This document shows, one piece after another, positions 1 to 13,013 of a stretch of DNA of 64,000 nucleotides. Positions within the stretch are counted from its first letter, which is position 1. Every line of letters begins with the position of its first letter. Below the pieces are notes generated by a model, which saw only the letters and a program-made list of their open reading frames with translations, was not told where the DNA came from and searched no databases. Location of the stretch: positions 101,365 to 165,364 of the forward strand of contig RCAB01000104.1 in assembly GCA_003640385.1 (NCBI GenBank). The letters run 5' to 3'. The position numbers and the translations under genes were made by a program. This stretch comes from Setaria digitata (taxonomy: Eukaryota > Nematoda > Chromadorea > Rhabditida > Setariidae).

Positions 1-2518
1 AATTATGCATTCATCTTTTTTCATCTTTTAGATTTTCACAAATTCCTTTTATGAATTTATGTCAAACATTCAAAAAAAAAAAAAACTTTTTCAAATGATA
101 TTTATGTGGATATTTGAAATTTTTACAAATGACACTTTTATATTTGGTACAAATATGTTGAAAATGTAAATAAAATGAAGGAAATGATTTGTTAAAGATG
201 AGAATGAGATGTGAACTTTAAAATATATTTGGAAAGTTTTGAGATGACATAGAATTGACAGAAACTGAAATGTATCACACTGTCAAAGGTTTTGTCAATT
301 TTGGATAACTGAAAAGGAAATTTTAAAATGATTGGGATATTTATTTTAAGTCATCTCAGTTTTCAGGGAAATATTCAAAATATTCGGAAGAGACATTTAT
401 TTTGGAGAAATATCCTCTTGTTTTATATTAATAATTTACTCAATTATAGTGATTTCAAATGCATGATAATTATAAGGAATGATAATGAAATGATAATACC
501 TATTATAACAATAAAGTGTAATTAATGAATGAGCAGATTGATTCAACATTTAAATAATAATTTATTTAATACAAATGAAGTTATGTGAGAAGAAAAGAAA
601 AGATTTATATTTTCTAGCATATGTAGAAATTTGATTGAAAATAAAAAGTTTAATTGTATAAACTAAAGAAAAAGAAAGCGAAGGAAAATTGATAATGGAA
701 GGAAATGAAAATAGAAATAAAAAATTTAAAGAGAATGGAAATACAAATTGTGCATTTTAGTTAAAGTTGAAAATGATCATTTTAAGTATTATTATTAAAG
801 AACTATTCTAATAAATTGTTAATTAAAAGAGGAAAAGAAAGAGAGACAGAAAATGGCAAAGGATTATTGCTCCTTTTTCTTTCATTCATTCAACAAAAAA
901 TAAAATTTACTCAGTTTAAATAAGATGGAAATGATTAAATCAAACAAAAAATCTTGTTATTATTCTAGATTAGGAAAAGAAAAAAAGGAGAACAGTAGGT
1001 GGTATTATATTAAAGAAAATAAATTAAGATAGTCAAAAGTGGAGAAGATTAAGGATAGGTGGATAATACGGTGAATTGGTTGCTTCTGTAAGAAGTACCA
1101 TTCCCCCCGCGGTGTCAAGGTATATTGAGCATGATCATAAAGGTACCGATATATCTATCATTCATTGAAACCACTTTTGTTACCACTGATGATGCAATCA
1201 GTGCATCTTATTGTCTATGCAAATAATACCACTAATTTTTTTTTGCCAGGAATAATAATTTTATTAATTAGTGTTTTTTTAAAAATTTCATGAGACTAAA
1301 AATTTTGCTAAAATAAAAGAGAAGAAAGATGACATGACTAATTTTCAGTATGATCTAGAATTAATTATGCCCTTTCATTAGTAGATGAATTGAAATTTTT
1401 TTTTTTGAAACAGAATTAGATATCGATTAATATGTAATAATAATTCACCTTTGCTATTTTGGAAATTTTAATTTTGCTAAAAAAAGAAAAATGCCTATTC
1501 ACACATGCAACATTTAGTTCCAAAAAACTTTTTTTTTTACTAAAAAATTAATGGATTTAAAAAGATGAAATGTATGTTGTAGAGATTTGCCTCCTAGATT
1601 CTTTAATTGCGTGTTAATTGATAATTAATTAACAAATTATATTTGAAGCAAAGTAATTATGTCTTTTTTTTTAACTTAATAATTAATAATTATTTCATTT
1701 TTCATGATAGCAAGATTTGCTTGAATCGATGCATCCAATAAATTTCAGCGGAATATTTTGTATTATTGTAGCACATTTCCGGAATCGGTTAAATCATTCC
1801 AACTGTTCCTAATTACTTCTTCATCCCTTAAAATTTCATCAGTTAAGGCTATTTTGAAATTCAAATTTCGAATCAAATTTTGATCAAGAGGAGAAAGGAA
1901 AAGAAAAGAAAAGGGAAATTCCGGATTTTCTTTCAGGTATAATGAAAAAAAGAAACAAAAAACAGGTTATCATAAATTATCATGTACCAATGCAACATAA
2001 ATCCTTTATTCTTCAATTCGGCATTGTCACCAATTTATCATTTCAATCTTGTCACCAATTTATCATCCATTTTTGCTGTACAACATTTTTTGACATTTTG
2101 CAATATTTCATTCCAGTGATGACATGTCGTGTGAAAATCATTATATCCTCATCGAATTATACTAGTTAAATGTTAATTTATTAGAAGCATACGCAAAAAT
2201 CTTTTGTAAAATTCATTGACGAATAAATAATTGTGAATTTCTAATGAAGTAATAAAGAAGAAAAAGAAAAAAAGGAAAGGAAAGAAAAGAAAAGAGAAAT
2301 CTTATAAACCAAAGGTTTTCAAGAATTTATATAAATTTCAAATTCTACTGTAACATTGAAAATTAATTGTTGTTCGGTCCATTGAATTCGTTTTCATTTA
2401 TAGCCGTCCAAATGTTTGGCTAATGGTTTCATTTAAAAATGGCATTGTGTGAAGTGTTAATTTATAATTTTACTATTCTATTATATCATTTGTTTTTTCG
2501 CCATTATTTTCCTGAATT

Positions 2519-2784
2519 TAAAGCAATAATCATTGTAAAATTTGTAATTTTCCATTATTATATGAAAGAAAATAATAAAAAAGCGATATGTGAAATTAAA
2601 AATTAACACTTCACCAAATAGCTTAAAAATGTAAAAAAAAAAAAAAAAAANTAAAGCAATAATCATTGTAAAATTTGTAATTTTCCATTATTATATGAAA
2701 GAAAATAATAAAAAAGCGATATGTGAAATTAAAAATTAACACTTCACCAAATAGCTTAAAAATGTAAAAAAAAAAAAAAAAAAA
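2519..2784. repeat. direct duplication flanking a single-N gap
   Basis: A segment of about 130 bp (2519-2650) is repeated almost perfectly at 2652-2784. The only base between the copies is the N at 2651. Both copies begin with TAAAGCAATAATCATTG and end in a long A run. The arrangement looks like two contig ends covering the same sequence joined without merging, so it is probably an assembly artefact at the poly-A tract rather than a genomic repeat. Confidence 0.85.
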
Positions 2785-4403
2785 GGAAGGAAATAACCGG
2801 AAGGAATTACAGAGACAGATTACTTGATTACTTAATGTAGTTCCAGTTACAATTTCTTTCCTTAAAATAAATTTTTAAAAATAGACAAGTAATTAATCAA
2901 ATTAATTTGGAAATTTTTTTCCATTCAATTTATTTGCTTTTTTCTTTGGGAAAAGCTATTATCAATGCTTATTAATTGATAATAATGAAACAATCATTTT
3001 GTCTTATTTGAGTTCTTTTAAGATTTTTATATACATCTATATCATAATATATCCGGCTAATATAACCGGATAAAGTAGGAAAAAAAAAAAAGCTTTCATC
3101 TGATAGTGATAGCGTAATAGTTATTATTATTCAAAATTATACTACCCACATTAGAAGCTAATTGAAAAGGTAAATTGATTATGAATCAAATCAGTACACA
3201 ATGAAATGCTCTTTTACTTCGTTAAATATATCAATTGAATGCAGTGATCCATTAAATTTGTATAAAAGCATATGTTTATATTTTGCTAAACGAAATAAAT
3301 CATTGATTTGTATCGTAATCATTTTCAATTTACAATTCACATTAAGAGGAAAAATGTATAATTCATTTCCGGTTTTGTTTCCTATTTAACACATACGCCG
3401 CTTATCTCTCTGAACAACTAACATGAATTGACAGGGGAAATTTTGCTAATAATTTGAGAAATTAACTTAGTAAAAAAAAAATAAAAAATTTGGAATAAGG
3501 AACTACAGGGAACTTTTATCTTTCCATATTTTTTTTCCATCATTTCATAAAAAATTTTCAAAAAAAGAAATTTTTTGGAAATTCAAAAAATTGCAATATA
3601 TACAAATTGAATTTATCTTTTTTTTTTTTTTCATTTCTTGGAAAATTTTAAAAGAAAGAAAGAAAAGAAAAAATTTTGTGAAATTTGAAAAATTCATAAT
3701 ATTCACAAATTTTTTACTGATTGTTTAATACAATTTAGTTAAATGCTCCTGCTTAATTAATTTTTTGCATTTTTTTTTTCTTCCATTTTATAAAAACTGC
3801 AATACTTTTCAGGCACTAAGTTGACACTGTTGTGTAATAATTATTATTCTTTATTTTATAATTCAGCATGGTCAATTTTTCAATAGTTTTGAAACTAAAA
3901 TTAATCAATGGGACGAAACTTGAAATCATTTCGAGAGTGATAACAATTAAGTTAAATGGTAAAATATTCTTGGTTTCTACTTTTTTTCTTTGTTAAAATC
4001 GGCATAAAATATTTATTGTATTAAGATGATAAGCACTGATAAAAGAAATTTCATTATACAATTTTCAGTTTCTTTTATCTTTCTCAATCCAATTATGTAT
4101 GCTTTTTTTCAAACATTAAAAAATTTCTTGCAATTTTTAAATTTCAATGTATTTGTTCATTTCGAGAAGCGAATAAAACAATAAAATTAATCATTTTCAT
4201 TTTTCTTTTTGTTTACTTTCTTTTTTTTCAAATTTCTGTCAAATAATTTCCATTTCATTGGTCGATTATTGATTTAAAATTTATTGAAATTTATTTCGGA
4301 AGAAGAACTAAGGCAAACGGAAGTACACTTCAGCCTGTTGCATTTTATTCAATTTACACCATTCCTGGCCTTTTTCCTAGCCAAATAATTCTTTTGGATG
4401 TGT

Positions 4404-4422
4404 ACATACACACATACACACA

Positions 4423-4460
<38 letters not shown>

Positions 4461-4480
4461 NACACACACACACACACACG
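4404..4480. repeat. (CA)n microsatellite with N
   Basis: About 75 bp of almost pure CA dinucleotide repeat, interrupted by one CC and by an N at 4461. The N suggests the true repeat length is unresolved. Confidence 0.95.
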
Positions 4481-6469
4481 CACAGACCAATAAATTCATT
4501 ATGTCGCCTTGTCAATACCACCTCCTTTAGAATCTTTTATTATCATCATATCCAAGCCTTGGCTGGCCAAGATATCTATTGGCCAATGTGATAAGGCGGG
4601 GGAAAGTATACGGCCAATTATTGATGAAGCAAATGAGTCTAAAAGACTGACAGATAAAGGTTTTAAAAAAAAAAAAAATGAAAAGGAGAGTGTTCTCCTC
4701 CTGATGCTTGAACGTGACACAAACAGTAGCAGTAAATAATAATTTCATTTCTTTTTTTAAGTAAAATTTATAGTATATTAATAATAAATTTAAAAAAAAA
4801 AAATTTTAATCAAAAAAATGAATTAATTTTGTTTTGTGTGAAAAGGTGCGTAATTAAATTTGATAATTTAATTTCACTTAATTCTGTGAAAAGAAAATGA
4901 AAGGAGTTGAGAAAAAAGTGATTGTATTGATGAATACAAAAACAAATTGGTATTCAAATTTTGTTAGAGTAATTTTCGAATTTTTTCTTTTTTTTAATTT
5001 GCAAAATTATTTTTAACTATCTGTAATTTAATATGCCGTTTTCATTGAATTATTAAAATTGCTAAATATTTCAAGGCAATTGGATATTTTAGAAGTTAGA
5101 ATTTTATTCATTCATAAAATTTTAATTTAATAATTTCAAACTGTTTCATTCAGATAAGACAAAAAAGCTACTTAGCATCTTCCTTTCAGTGATTCACAAT
5201 TAATTAACTAATTATCTCTTTTCCTATATGCATCATTACCTGAAAAAAAGCAACATTTTGGATTACAATTTGATCCAATCAGCTACTATATCTTACTACT
5301 TGCATATTAAATTACAATTACAACTGCACAGAAATGATAACTATATTTGTTAGTTAGTTATTTAAGTACCATTTTCTCACCGATATAACCATTCCACTTC
5401 ATGTACAGTTTTGATGATTAGATCAAATTACCATCTACTAACAACAACTGCTTCTACTAATAATAATAATAATTTCAATTACCACTTCTCTTCCCTCAAA
5501 TCTCTTCCTCTTCCTTTTCTTTTATTATACATTTCCAATATTTCATCTATTACTTTTAATCTTTTGTTATTTCCTTCTTTCTTCTCCATTTTTTTTTCTT
5601 TCTTTTTTAAGAAGTTGTTTGAAAAAATCTTTTAGAGTCATTAACAAATGTAAAATTTGTTTGAAATTTAAGCATTTACTACCCAATGGATTGATATATC
5701 TCTCATCGATAAAATGAAATGAATTATGAATTAAATGATCAAAAATCAGATCAATGACAAGTCAAATAATTAATTAGAATGGCAATAATTTGTTACTAAA
5801 TTGAACCGATACAATCAATTATTCAGTTACATGAGTTTTCATGGAATTTACATTTGATAACATTTTGAGAAATGGAAATGTTGAAATGTCGAAGATAACA
5901 TTAATCTTTTAATTTCTTTTTGTTATTGTTGTTTTCAAAATAAGTATTATCTTTCATTTAGCGAACACTTTCTCGTTTCCCAAGGCATTGTAAAAATTTA
6001 TGATGGCGAAAAGATTTGTAAAGATAAGGTCATCATCTCCTGTCTTTTCATTAATGCATTTTAAGCCGATTGAAGGAACGATTTTGTTATTGTTAGGGCT
6101 ATCGTAACATATTACAAACTTATTATTTTATAGTTTGATATGAATACAAATGAAAAAGTATAATTGAAGATGTTGGAAGAGGAAAATTAATTTTTAAAAA
6201 AGTTCAATTATGTGACTGGAGAATGATGATGACATAGTGTTATGATTCCATTTCTCTCATTCCTTTTTTTCGTTTTATTATATAAATCTTGATAAAATAA
6301 TTTAATTAGTTAAATAAAATAAAAGTAGCAATAAAAATAGTAATAGCTACAGTGAAGTGAATTGAATAAAAATAAATTTGAAAAAAAGAAAGTCAACAAC
6401 AACAACAATAATAATAATAATAATGATAATGAAGTAATGAAATTGGAACTGCAAATATTATTCTGTTGC

Positions 6470-6491
6470 TTTTTTTTTTTTTTTTTTTTTT
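6470..6491. repeat. poly-T tract
   Basis: Run of about 22 consecutive T, one of the longest homopolymers of the left 10 kb. Confidence 0.9.
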
Positions 6492-9141
6492 GGGCAATTA
6501 TGAATTGTGGAAGTTTTTAAAATGAAAGAAATAATAATAAAATAGAATGATGAGAGGACGAAGGGAAGAACAATTTAATTTGAACTGAAAAAAAAAAAAA
6601 AAAAGGAAAAGGAAAACTAAACAACAAAAACAAACAATTAATTATATGTATAAATGAAGAATCACTTTACTCACAATAAATAGACACAAATTGTAATTCA
6701 TAGTTAACAATAAAAGTAGTAATTAATGACAAAAAAAAAAAGAAAGAAAGGAAATTGAATTGTAAATGGAAATGATCATTGAATTTGATTGATTTCAAGT
6801 AGTAACATGGAAAATAAGCAACGAAGCAACAATTTAACAAGTGGTATAGATAATACGATTACTGGGAATACTATAATCAACACATCACATATAGCCTACT
6901 CTTAGACATAATTGCCCAAGGCCAAAAAGGCTGCTACTTGTCCTCCTACGGTAACTTCATGTAAACAATAATTATAATTATTTATCGCTCATTTTGTAAA
7001 ATGTTAAAATTTAAAAAAAGGGAAGGAAAAAGAAAAAGATAAAAGAGGAAACGAAAATAGTTAATTATGAGTGGAAAGGGAAATTTAAAAAAAAAAAAAT
7101 CTAAAAAAGAAAAGAAAAAAAAATAATGGAATAACATTTCATGATGGCAATGATAATAATAATGATAATAACTATACTATATTCATTTAATTTATCAACT
7201 TTTTTTTTTAGCTCCATTCATGATCAACCAAACTATCATTATCAACAAAATTTTGTGATATTATGGATGGAACAATGGAATTTTTGGTGCTGTACATTAT
7301 TTGTGCTAATGTAAATTAATTAAACTTTTTTTTTTCCTTCTTTCGACTTAACATTGGTCATTTTTTGGTAAAACTAACTTTTAATCTGAGCTATTTTAAA
7401 TTATAAAATCAACTTTCTCTTATTAAGCTTTAATCTGCAATAGAAATTGAAATTAATTATGATGTTATGTAGTTGTACCAAATCATGCTGCATTGTCATA
7501 TCTATTATCATAGGCTATCATGATAGTGTTACTGATAAGTTAAGGTGAGAATTGACAAGATGGAATACTTATTGAAGGAAATGGAATAATTTACAACATG
7601 GTTTTTAAGCAAAAGATTCAAAAACTGCGCTAGGATTACATTTCAGATAATGATCGTAAATCCTGATCAAAATTATCACAATTACAGTTTAAACAGAATA
7701 ATGATAACAGTTTACTAAATGAACCGGATAATTTTCAAAAACTGGAAACAAGACAAAACTGCAACTGAAATTGCAAATTAAATCAATAAAATCAAATCAA
7801 TTTAGTGTCAAAACAATTAAAATTGCAAAATTAGATTAAGCGCAAACAGAAAGAGATGAAAAATAAGTGAAAAATTAATATAGAACTTACTTTGGTTAAT
7901 TTATTTATTGAGTTGTTCAGGAAAAAAAAAAAAAATTGAGATTTCTTTCTGAAGAAAAGCAAAAAGTTTAACAATTATATAAAAATATTACCAAATTCAA
8001 AATGGAAATGAATTGATGCAAGAAAAGAGGTGAAAAAAATGTGTCAACAAATTTGCCAATCATTTTCTTTTCAAAAATTCTTCTAGAAAATCACCACTTT
8101 TATCATTTTAAATTAAAAAGAATGAATCATTGAGTATGCAAAAAAGAATGAGCAATTAAAAAGTAATAGAAATGGCTTTTTTTAAAAAAAAAATTTTATA
8201 GAAGAATTAAAATAATCGAAAATTTTGAGAAATTTTTTTTTTCTTTCAATAAAATTAAATGACCGATTAAACATTGTGAGAAAATACTGCAACATCTAAC
8301 CACACGAAAGGGAGGTTTATGAAAGTAATTAGTTCTAAAAAAAAAAAGGATTAGCTTACTTGTCTTTTTTTAAATATTGAAAAATTTTTTATCAGCAAAA
8401 AATTTGTTAGACGTTTGAAAGTGTGAATGATGTGGTTTGTTCTAAAATTGTTTTTCCGGTAGATAGCGAATATTTAGTCCGGAAAATGAGAAATTAGAAA
8501 TATATAAATAGCAATAATAGTTATTTCCTAATTTCATGGGAAATGAAGCAATGAGTAAAGCAGCTTTTTCAAGTTCAATTTAAATCTTCTAGCAAACATA
8601 TGCACAATTAAATGAACTATAACAGTTTATCATTGATAAAATTTAATTTAGCTATAAATTCTCAACTACGTATAATATCATGAAACTTTCAACTCTGACC
8701 CTAATTTAAGCTTAGTCTAACTTTAACGATAAGTCAAAAATCATTTCAGAAATTGCAAAATAACAATCTTTTAGCCAATATCGCGATTTTATTTGTTATT
8801 TTTGCTAGTACAGTAAAATTTCAGAGAAAAAAATTGTAAATTTTTCTCTCATATTATCAGCCTTTATCATTTCTTTTTGCTCGCATATAAAATTGGATAA
8901 TATACAAATAGCATCAACGAATAATTATTCATCAGATCATTCCGTTAAAATTTATAATTCAAAAAAAAAAGAGAAAAGAGAAAAGAGTTCTATATGAATT
9001 TTAGGAATTCTTTTTAAAATTCCGAATATTTTCATCATTATCATCAACAGTATATAATCATTACAAGGAATTCAAACTCATCTATAATTATTATTTCAAA
9101 GGATTCCTTTGAACTTATCATTTTTGCCTTCCCACATCGCT

Positions 9142-9211
9142 CATTATTATTATTATCATTATTGTCATCATTATCATTATCATCATTATCATCACCATCA
9201 TCATCATTATG
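9142..9211. repeat. ATT/ATC trinucleotide microsatellite
   Basis: About 70 bp of ATT and ATC triplets in mixed order. On the minus strand it gives an apparent Met/Ile-rich ORF that is an artefact of the repeat. Confidence 0.9.
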
Positions 9212-9585
9212 TGATAATTGAGCCGGTTGTCATAAAAGATGAAAGAAGAGCTTCGCGGTGAAAAAAAGAAAAGGAAGAAACCTTGGAATAAGAAGGCCAA
9301 TTATGTATGGTAAAAAGAATATTTTTACATTAATTGCTTTCATTCTTTAAAAATCATTTCAAAAATTTTTTTCTTTTTAAAAAAAAAAAAAAAAAAGAGA
9401 AAGAAAGAAGAAAAGCGAATAATTTCAGAAGTGTAGAATTTCTTTTTCCTTAGTTATGTCTAAATGATGCAATGAAGAGCTGAAAAATTGAGCGGAAATA
9501 ATTCGCCTATGTTTAATTTCTCATAACGAACGGAACACAAAGGAATGGAAAAAAGAAAGATTGAATGAATAATACCTTTAAAATA

Positions 9586-9611
9586 AAATGAAATGAAATG
9601 AAATGAAATGA
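9586..9611. repeat. (AAATG)n microsatellite
   Basis: About five tandem copies of AAATG just inside the left intergenic region. Confidence 0.9.
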
Positions 9612-10944
9612 ACAGAATGAATGATAATCATGAAGCAACGGAAAATTATCCTTTCCCCATCCAATTCTTTGTTTTCATCTTATTTTTAAAAATTCAACAT
9701 TGAAAATATAATTCGTTTTTCATAAAGGAGAATATTTTAAACGAATCTGAAAAGAAAAAAAAAGAAAAAAAAAACATCTATGATCCTAATGTTTTAGAAC
9801 GAACATTTACTGCAATATATTTAAATATGACATTATATATATATACATGCTGTAACACCTCAAATAATATTTACAATAAAAAAAAATATATAAAGTCGGT
9901 ACGTTCAATGAAGAATGTTCTCTTTTTTTGAAATTTTATTAATAATTTTATTTCAGACATCGGCTTGTTTATTTCGGACCACTGATAGGATAGAAGTGAT
10001 CAAAATTTCGGTAGATAATATTGAAATATAAAAACACTAACTTCTTTTCTTTTATTTTTATTGCTCAATATGAAAAAAAAAAAATTCATACGACTTCACC
10101 AAATTTCTCTTCATCGAACAGAAATAGCATCGGTAGTTAATTTAAAATTCTACATTCCACTGGTAAAATTACGAAGATAACTAATACAATCCAAAAGTCA
10201 TCTGTCACTTCGTACAGAACTATAAATTAACCAGTACATAACATTTTCACAGGTATTGACCATGTTGTAAATATAAATTCAAAAATCCACTGAAATGGGA
10301 AATATTCGAAAATTCATTGAAATGGGAAAGAAAACAATTTTAAACATCGCTGTAATCAGATAAGGTTTCCCTCTGTCTGTTCATTTATATAAAATAAAAT
10401 ACATTTAATAAAACGAATTAATGTGACATAATATGATATGGGAATGAACCATAAGATGGTAATAAAACTTGCTTATTATTTGCCAATTTATCTTGTGATA
10501 ATTACTGAATTCTATGAATACACTTAAGTAAAAGATAAATGATAAAAAGAAAGTGGTCTTATCATTATTTCATTTTCCTTCTGAACAGAATGAAGAAAAA
10601 AATAAGACTTTTTATTTGGTCTCGAAGGAAGAGAGTTAAATACTTCATATTTCAAAGAAAATGAAAATAATTTTAACAGAATACCAGACAGATAAGTCTT
10701 GAGATATATGACCCGTAATCTAGAAAAAAGAACCATTTAAAAAAACTATTTTGACACATTCTGGCTGCAGATAAATTTAAAATATTCTTTCAATTGAGTT
10801 AGATAACAATATACACAGCATTTTATCGTAGTTTTTTTTTTTTGCCATAAAACTTAGTAAAAAACTGATATAAAAGATAATTGATCATTTCCAATCGAAA
10901 GTTTCATTCTTTCCCTTTTTTTCATTACCAATCATCAATTGTTG

Positions 10945-13006
10945 CTATTCTTTCCTAATATTTTCCAGAATCCACGGATGTTTCAAGACATCTGCCAATG
11001 GTAGACGCTTCGTGGGATCTTTTTGCAGAAGCTAAAAATTTGATCGAATTCAAAAGAATAAAATAAACTTAAAGAAAAAGAAAGAATATTCCTCAAGAAA
11101 AGATTACGGAAGTGTTACTCATACATTATATTCAGAAACAACTTACACGAATAATATTCAGAACTGAACTATTGAAATTACATGGTTCCAGATAAAATTT
11201 TAAAATTTCCAATATATTTCTTAATTTTTTAGGACTTTAAGGTATAATTTTCATTTCTTATTCTAAACAACGATAATAGATATGAGGGGTAAAATTGTGA
11301 TTCAGATTTAGCATTTAGCATCTCATAATAAAATGGCGATGGATTGATTCCGTTTAGAACCTAAATTAGAGCTATATGTGAATATGACTTACGTAACGGA
11401 GCCAGAAAAAGAAAGGATGAAAACAAACTCGTGATATGATATCTTTCGCACCATCCGGAATGATATTTGGTATAGTATATTTGCAACTGTGAATATTTTC
11501 CAGAGTAAGTTCCGGAGTCTGAAAGCTCCAAGGTTCACATCATGCAGTATAATCTAATTAGACGGAAACGAATGAATTAAGCACAGTGTTAACTAGTGAT
11601 ATGCATCAAATGTGATATTCTTCTATCTAATGAATATTTTACTCTTATCCAATGTCCTCCTTATTAAATTCATCGTCAGCTTCTAAATGTAATAAATTTA
11701 TTCTTAAGAAATATTTAATGATAACAGAATGGTATGGAAAGATCGAAATATTAACCACACATACCACAGCTTCGAATGGAGGTTTACCAATCAAGAATTC
11801 ATAGAACATGACACCCAAAGACCAATTATCAACTTTGGAATCATGCGGTTTTTCGGGAGCCATTTCCGGTGCTAAGTAATCCAACGTGCCACAGACAGTG
11901 CTTCGTCTAAAAATAAAGAATGAAAACAATTTTTTTTTTTTTTTTTTGAAGATTTCATTAAATATGATAATTCTAACAATCCCAAAATACCTGGTGAATA
12001 GATATGCCAAGCACGAACTGAATAAAAGAAATCTTTAAGGTGAAAGGATGAATGCGTGAAATTCCAGAACAAAATAATTTAAAATGGAAACTTTAAAGCT
12101 GACAAATTTTAATTGTATGATGAAACACATACAACATTAAGGAAATTAGTCATATGCATTGATAAATATGGGTACCTTGATGAAGGCTCATGCACTGACC
12201 ATCCGAAATCTGATATTTTCAAATCATTATGAGAGGTAATTAAGACATTTTCAGGTTTTAGATCTCGATGTAATACTTTCTTCTGCTGACAGTACTCCAT
12301 AGCCGACGCTAATTGATACATATATTTAGCAGCTAATTCGGGCGGAAATCTTTTCATCTTAATTGAAACTTTTAATTTCTATAATTTGATAATTTATTTA
12401 ATTTATAAATGGTTCTACTTGAAGATCCAAATAAGGTCTAAAAGAAACAAACTGGATAGATACCTTTTGTAGATGTTGGAAAAGGTTTCCCCCAGGTGCA
12501 AATTCTAACACCAAATAAACACGATCTTCGTCATGGAAATAACCATACAAACGGAGAATATTCGGATGTCTAGATTAAGAAACAAAAGGAATGTATTCAA
12601 CCTATTGATCAAATTAAAGTTGCTTATTTAGAGAAACTAATTAACAACTGGAAATATTTTCAAGTATTACTGTTTTATGGATGAAACTGTAATGTAACGT
12701 GAAAACAAAGTTCTTGGTTTTAATTTGAAACGCTTACCTTAAATGGTACTGAATTTCAATTTCACGTCGTAACTGTCGTCTCAAATTGTTTTGCTCCAGT
12801 TGTGACTTATAGACAACTTTGAGAGCAACTACAAATTTCGATTCAATTTCTCGAGCCAAATATACACTTCCAAATTTACCCTTGCCCAGCGGTCGACCAA
12901 TTTCGAAATCATCCAATTTCCATTCACGAATCTTTGGTCGAGCATAAGGAATGGTACCATTAGTAGTATTAGTACTATCACAATTACTTGTTGATTGCTT
13001 ATCCAT
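10945..13006 (-). CDS. air-2: Aurora kinase, AIR-2/Aurora B-like
   Basis: Serine/threonine mitotic kinase. Six coding exons, all GT-AG: 12738-13006, 12464-12569, 12176-12357, 11765-11906, 11429-11518, 10945-11031. They total 876 nt, 291 aa. Visible landmarks are glycine loop GKGKFG (41-46), the VALK lysine (K63), HRDLKPEN (155-162), DFG (175-177) and Aurora activation loop RRSTVCGT with T189 as the expected phosphothreonine. APEM replaces the usual PPEM. The N-terminal extension is only about 30 residues, like worm AIR-2 (Aurora B, chromosomal passenger complex) and shorter than AIR-1. The start is chosen at 13006 because a CTGCAG acceptor lies 7 nt upstream (exon start 13013), a likely spliced-leader site. 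Aurora identity is near certain; the A/B choice is inferred from length and local content. Confidence 0.93.
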
Positions 13007-13013
13007 GGAATTC

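Larger units (their letters stand above)
1..10944. other. gene-poor AT-rich intergenic region
   Basis: No multi-exon gene could be built here on either strand. The sequence is dominated by A/T runs, AAT/ATT-type simple repeats and short ORFs of low-complexity composition. The right-hand part (about 10.4-10.94 kb) is probably the 3' UTR and downstream flank of the Aurora kinase gene; a TTTATT (AATAAA on the minus strand) lies at 10611-10616. Weak exon-like islands at about 1065-1155 (minus), 4509-4739 (both strands) and 9958-10031 (plus) are treated as findings rather than genes. Confidence 0.6.

Noticed and set aside
6880..6970. Possible spliced-leader or small RNA gene (ATTGCCCAAGGCC region)
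   Set aside because: Resembles the nematode SL only in a few bases; no exact 22-nt leader and no Sm-site structure seen.
11645..11690. Extra Aurora segment [12 protein letters not shown] read through from exon 4
   Set aside because: It requires a frame not available from any donor, and the homologous continuation ([16 protein letters not shown]) is found at 11429-11518 in phase.
11872..12072. 66-codon minus ORF overlapping Aurora exon 4
   Set aside because: Out-of-frame reading through the T-rich intron between exons 3 and 4; Aurora uses the other frame.
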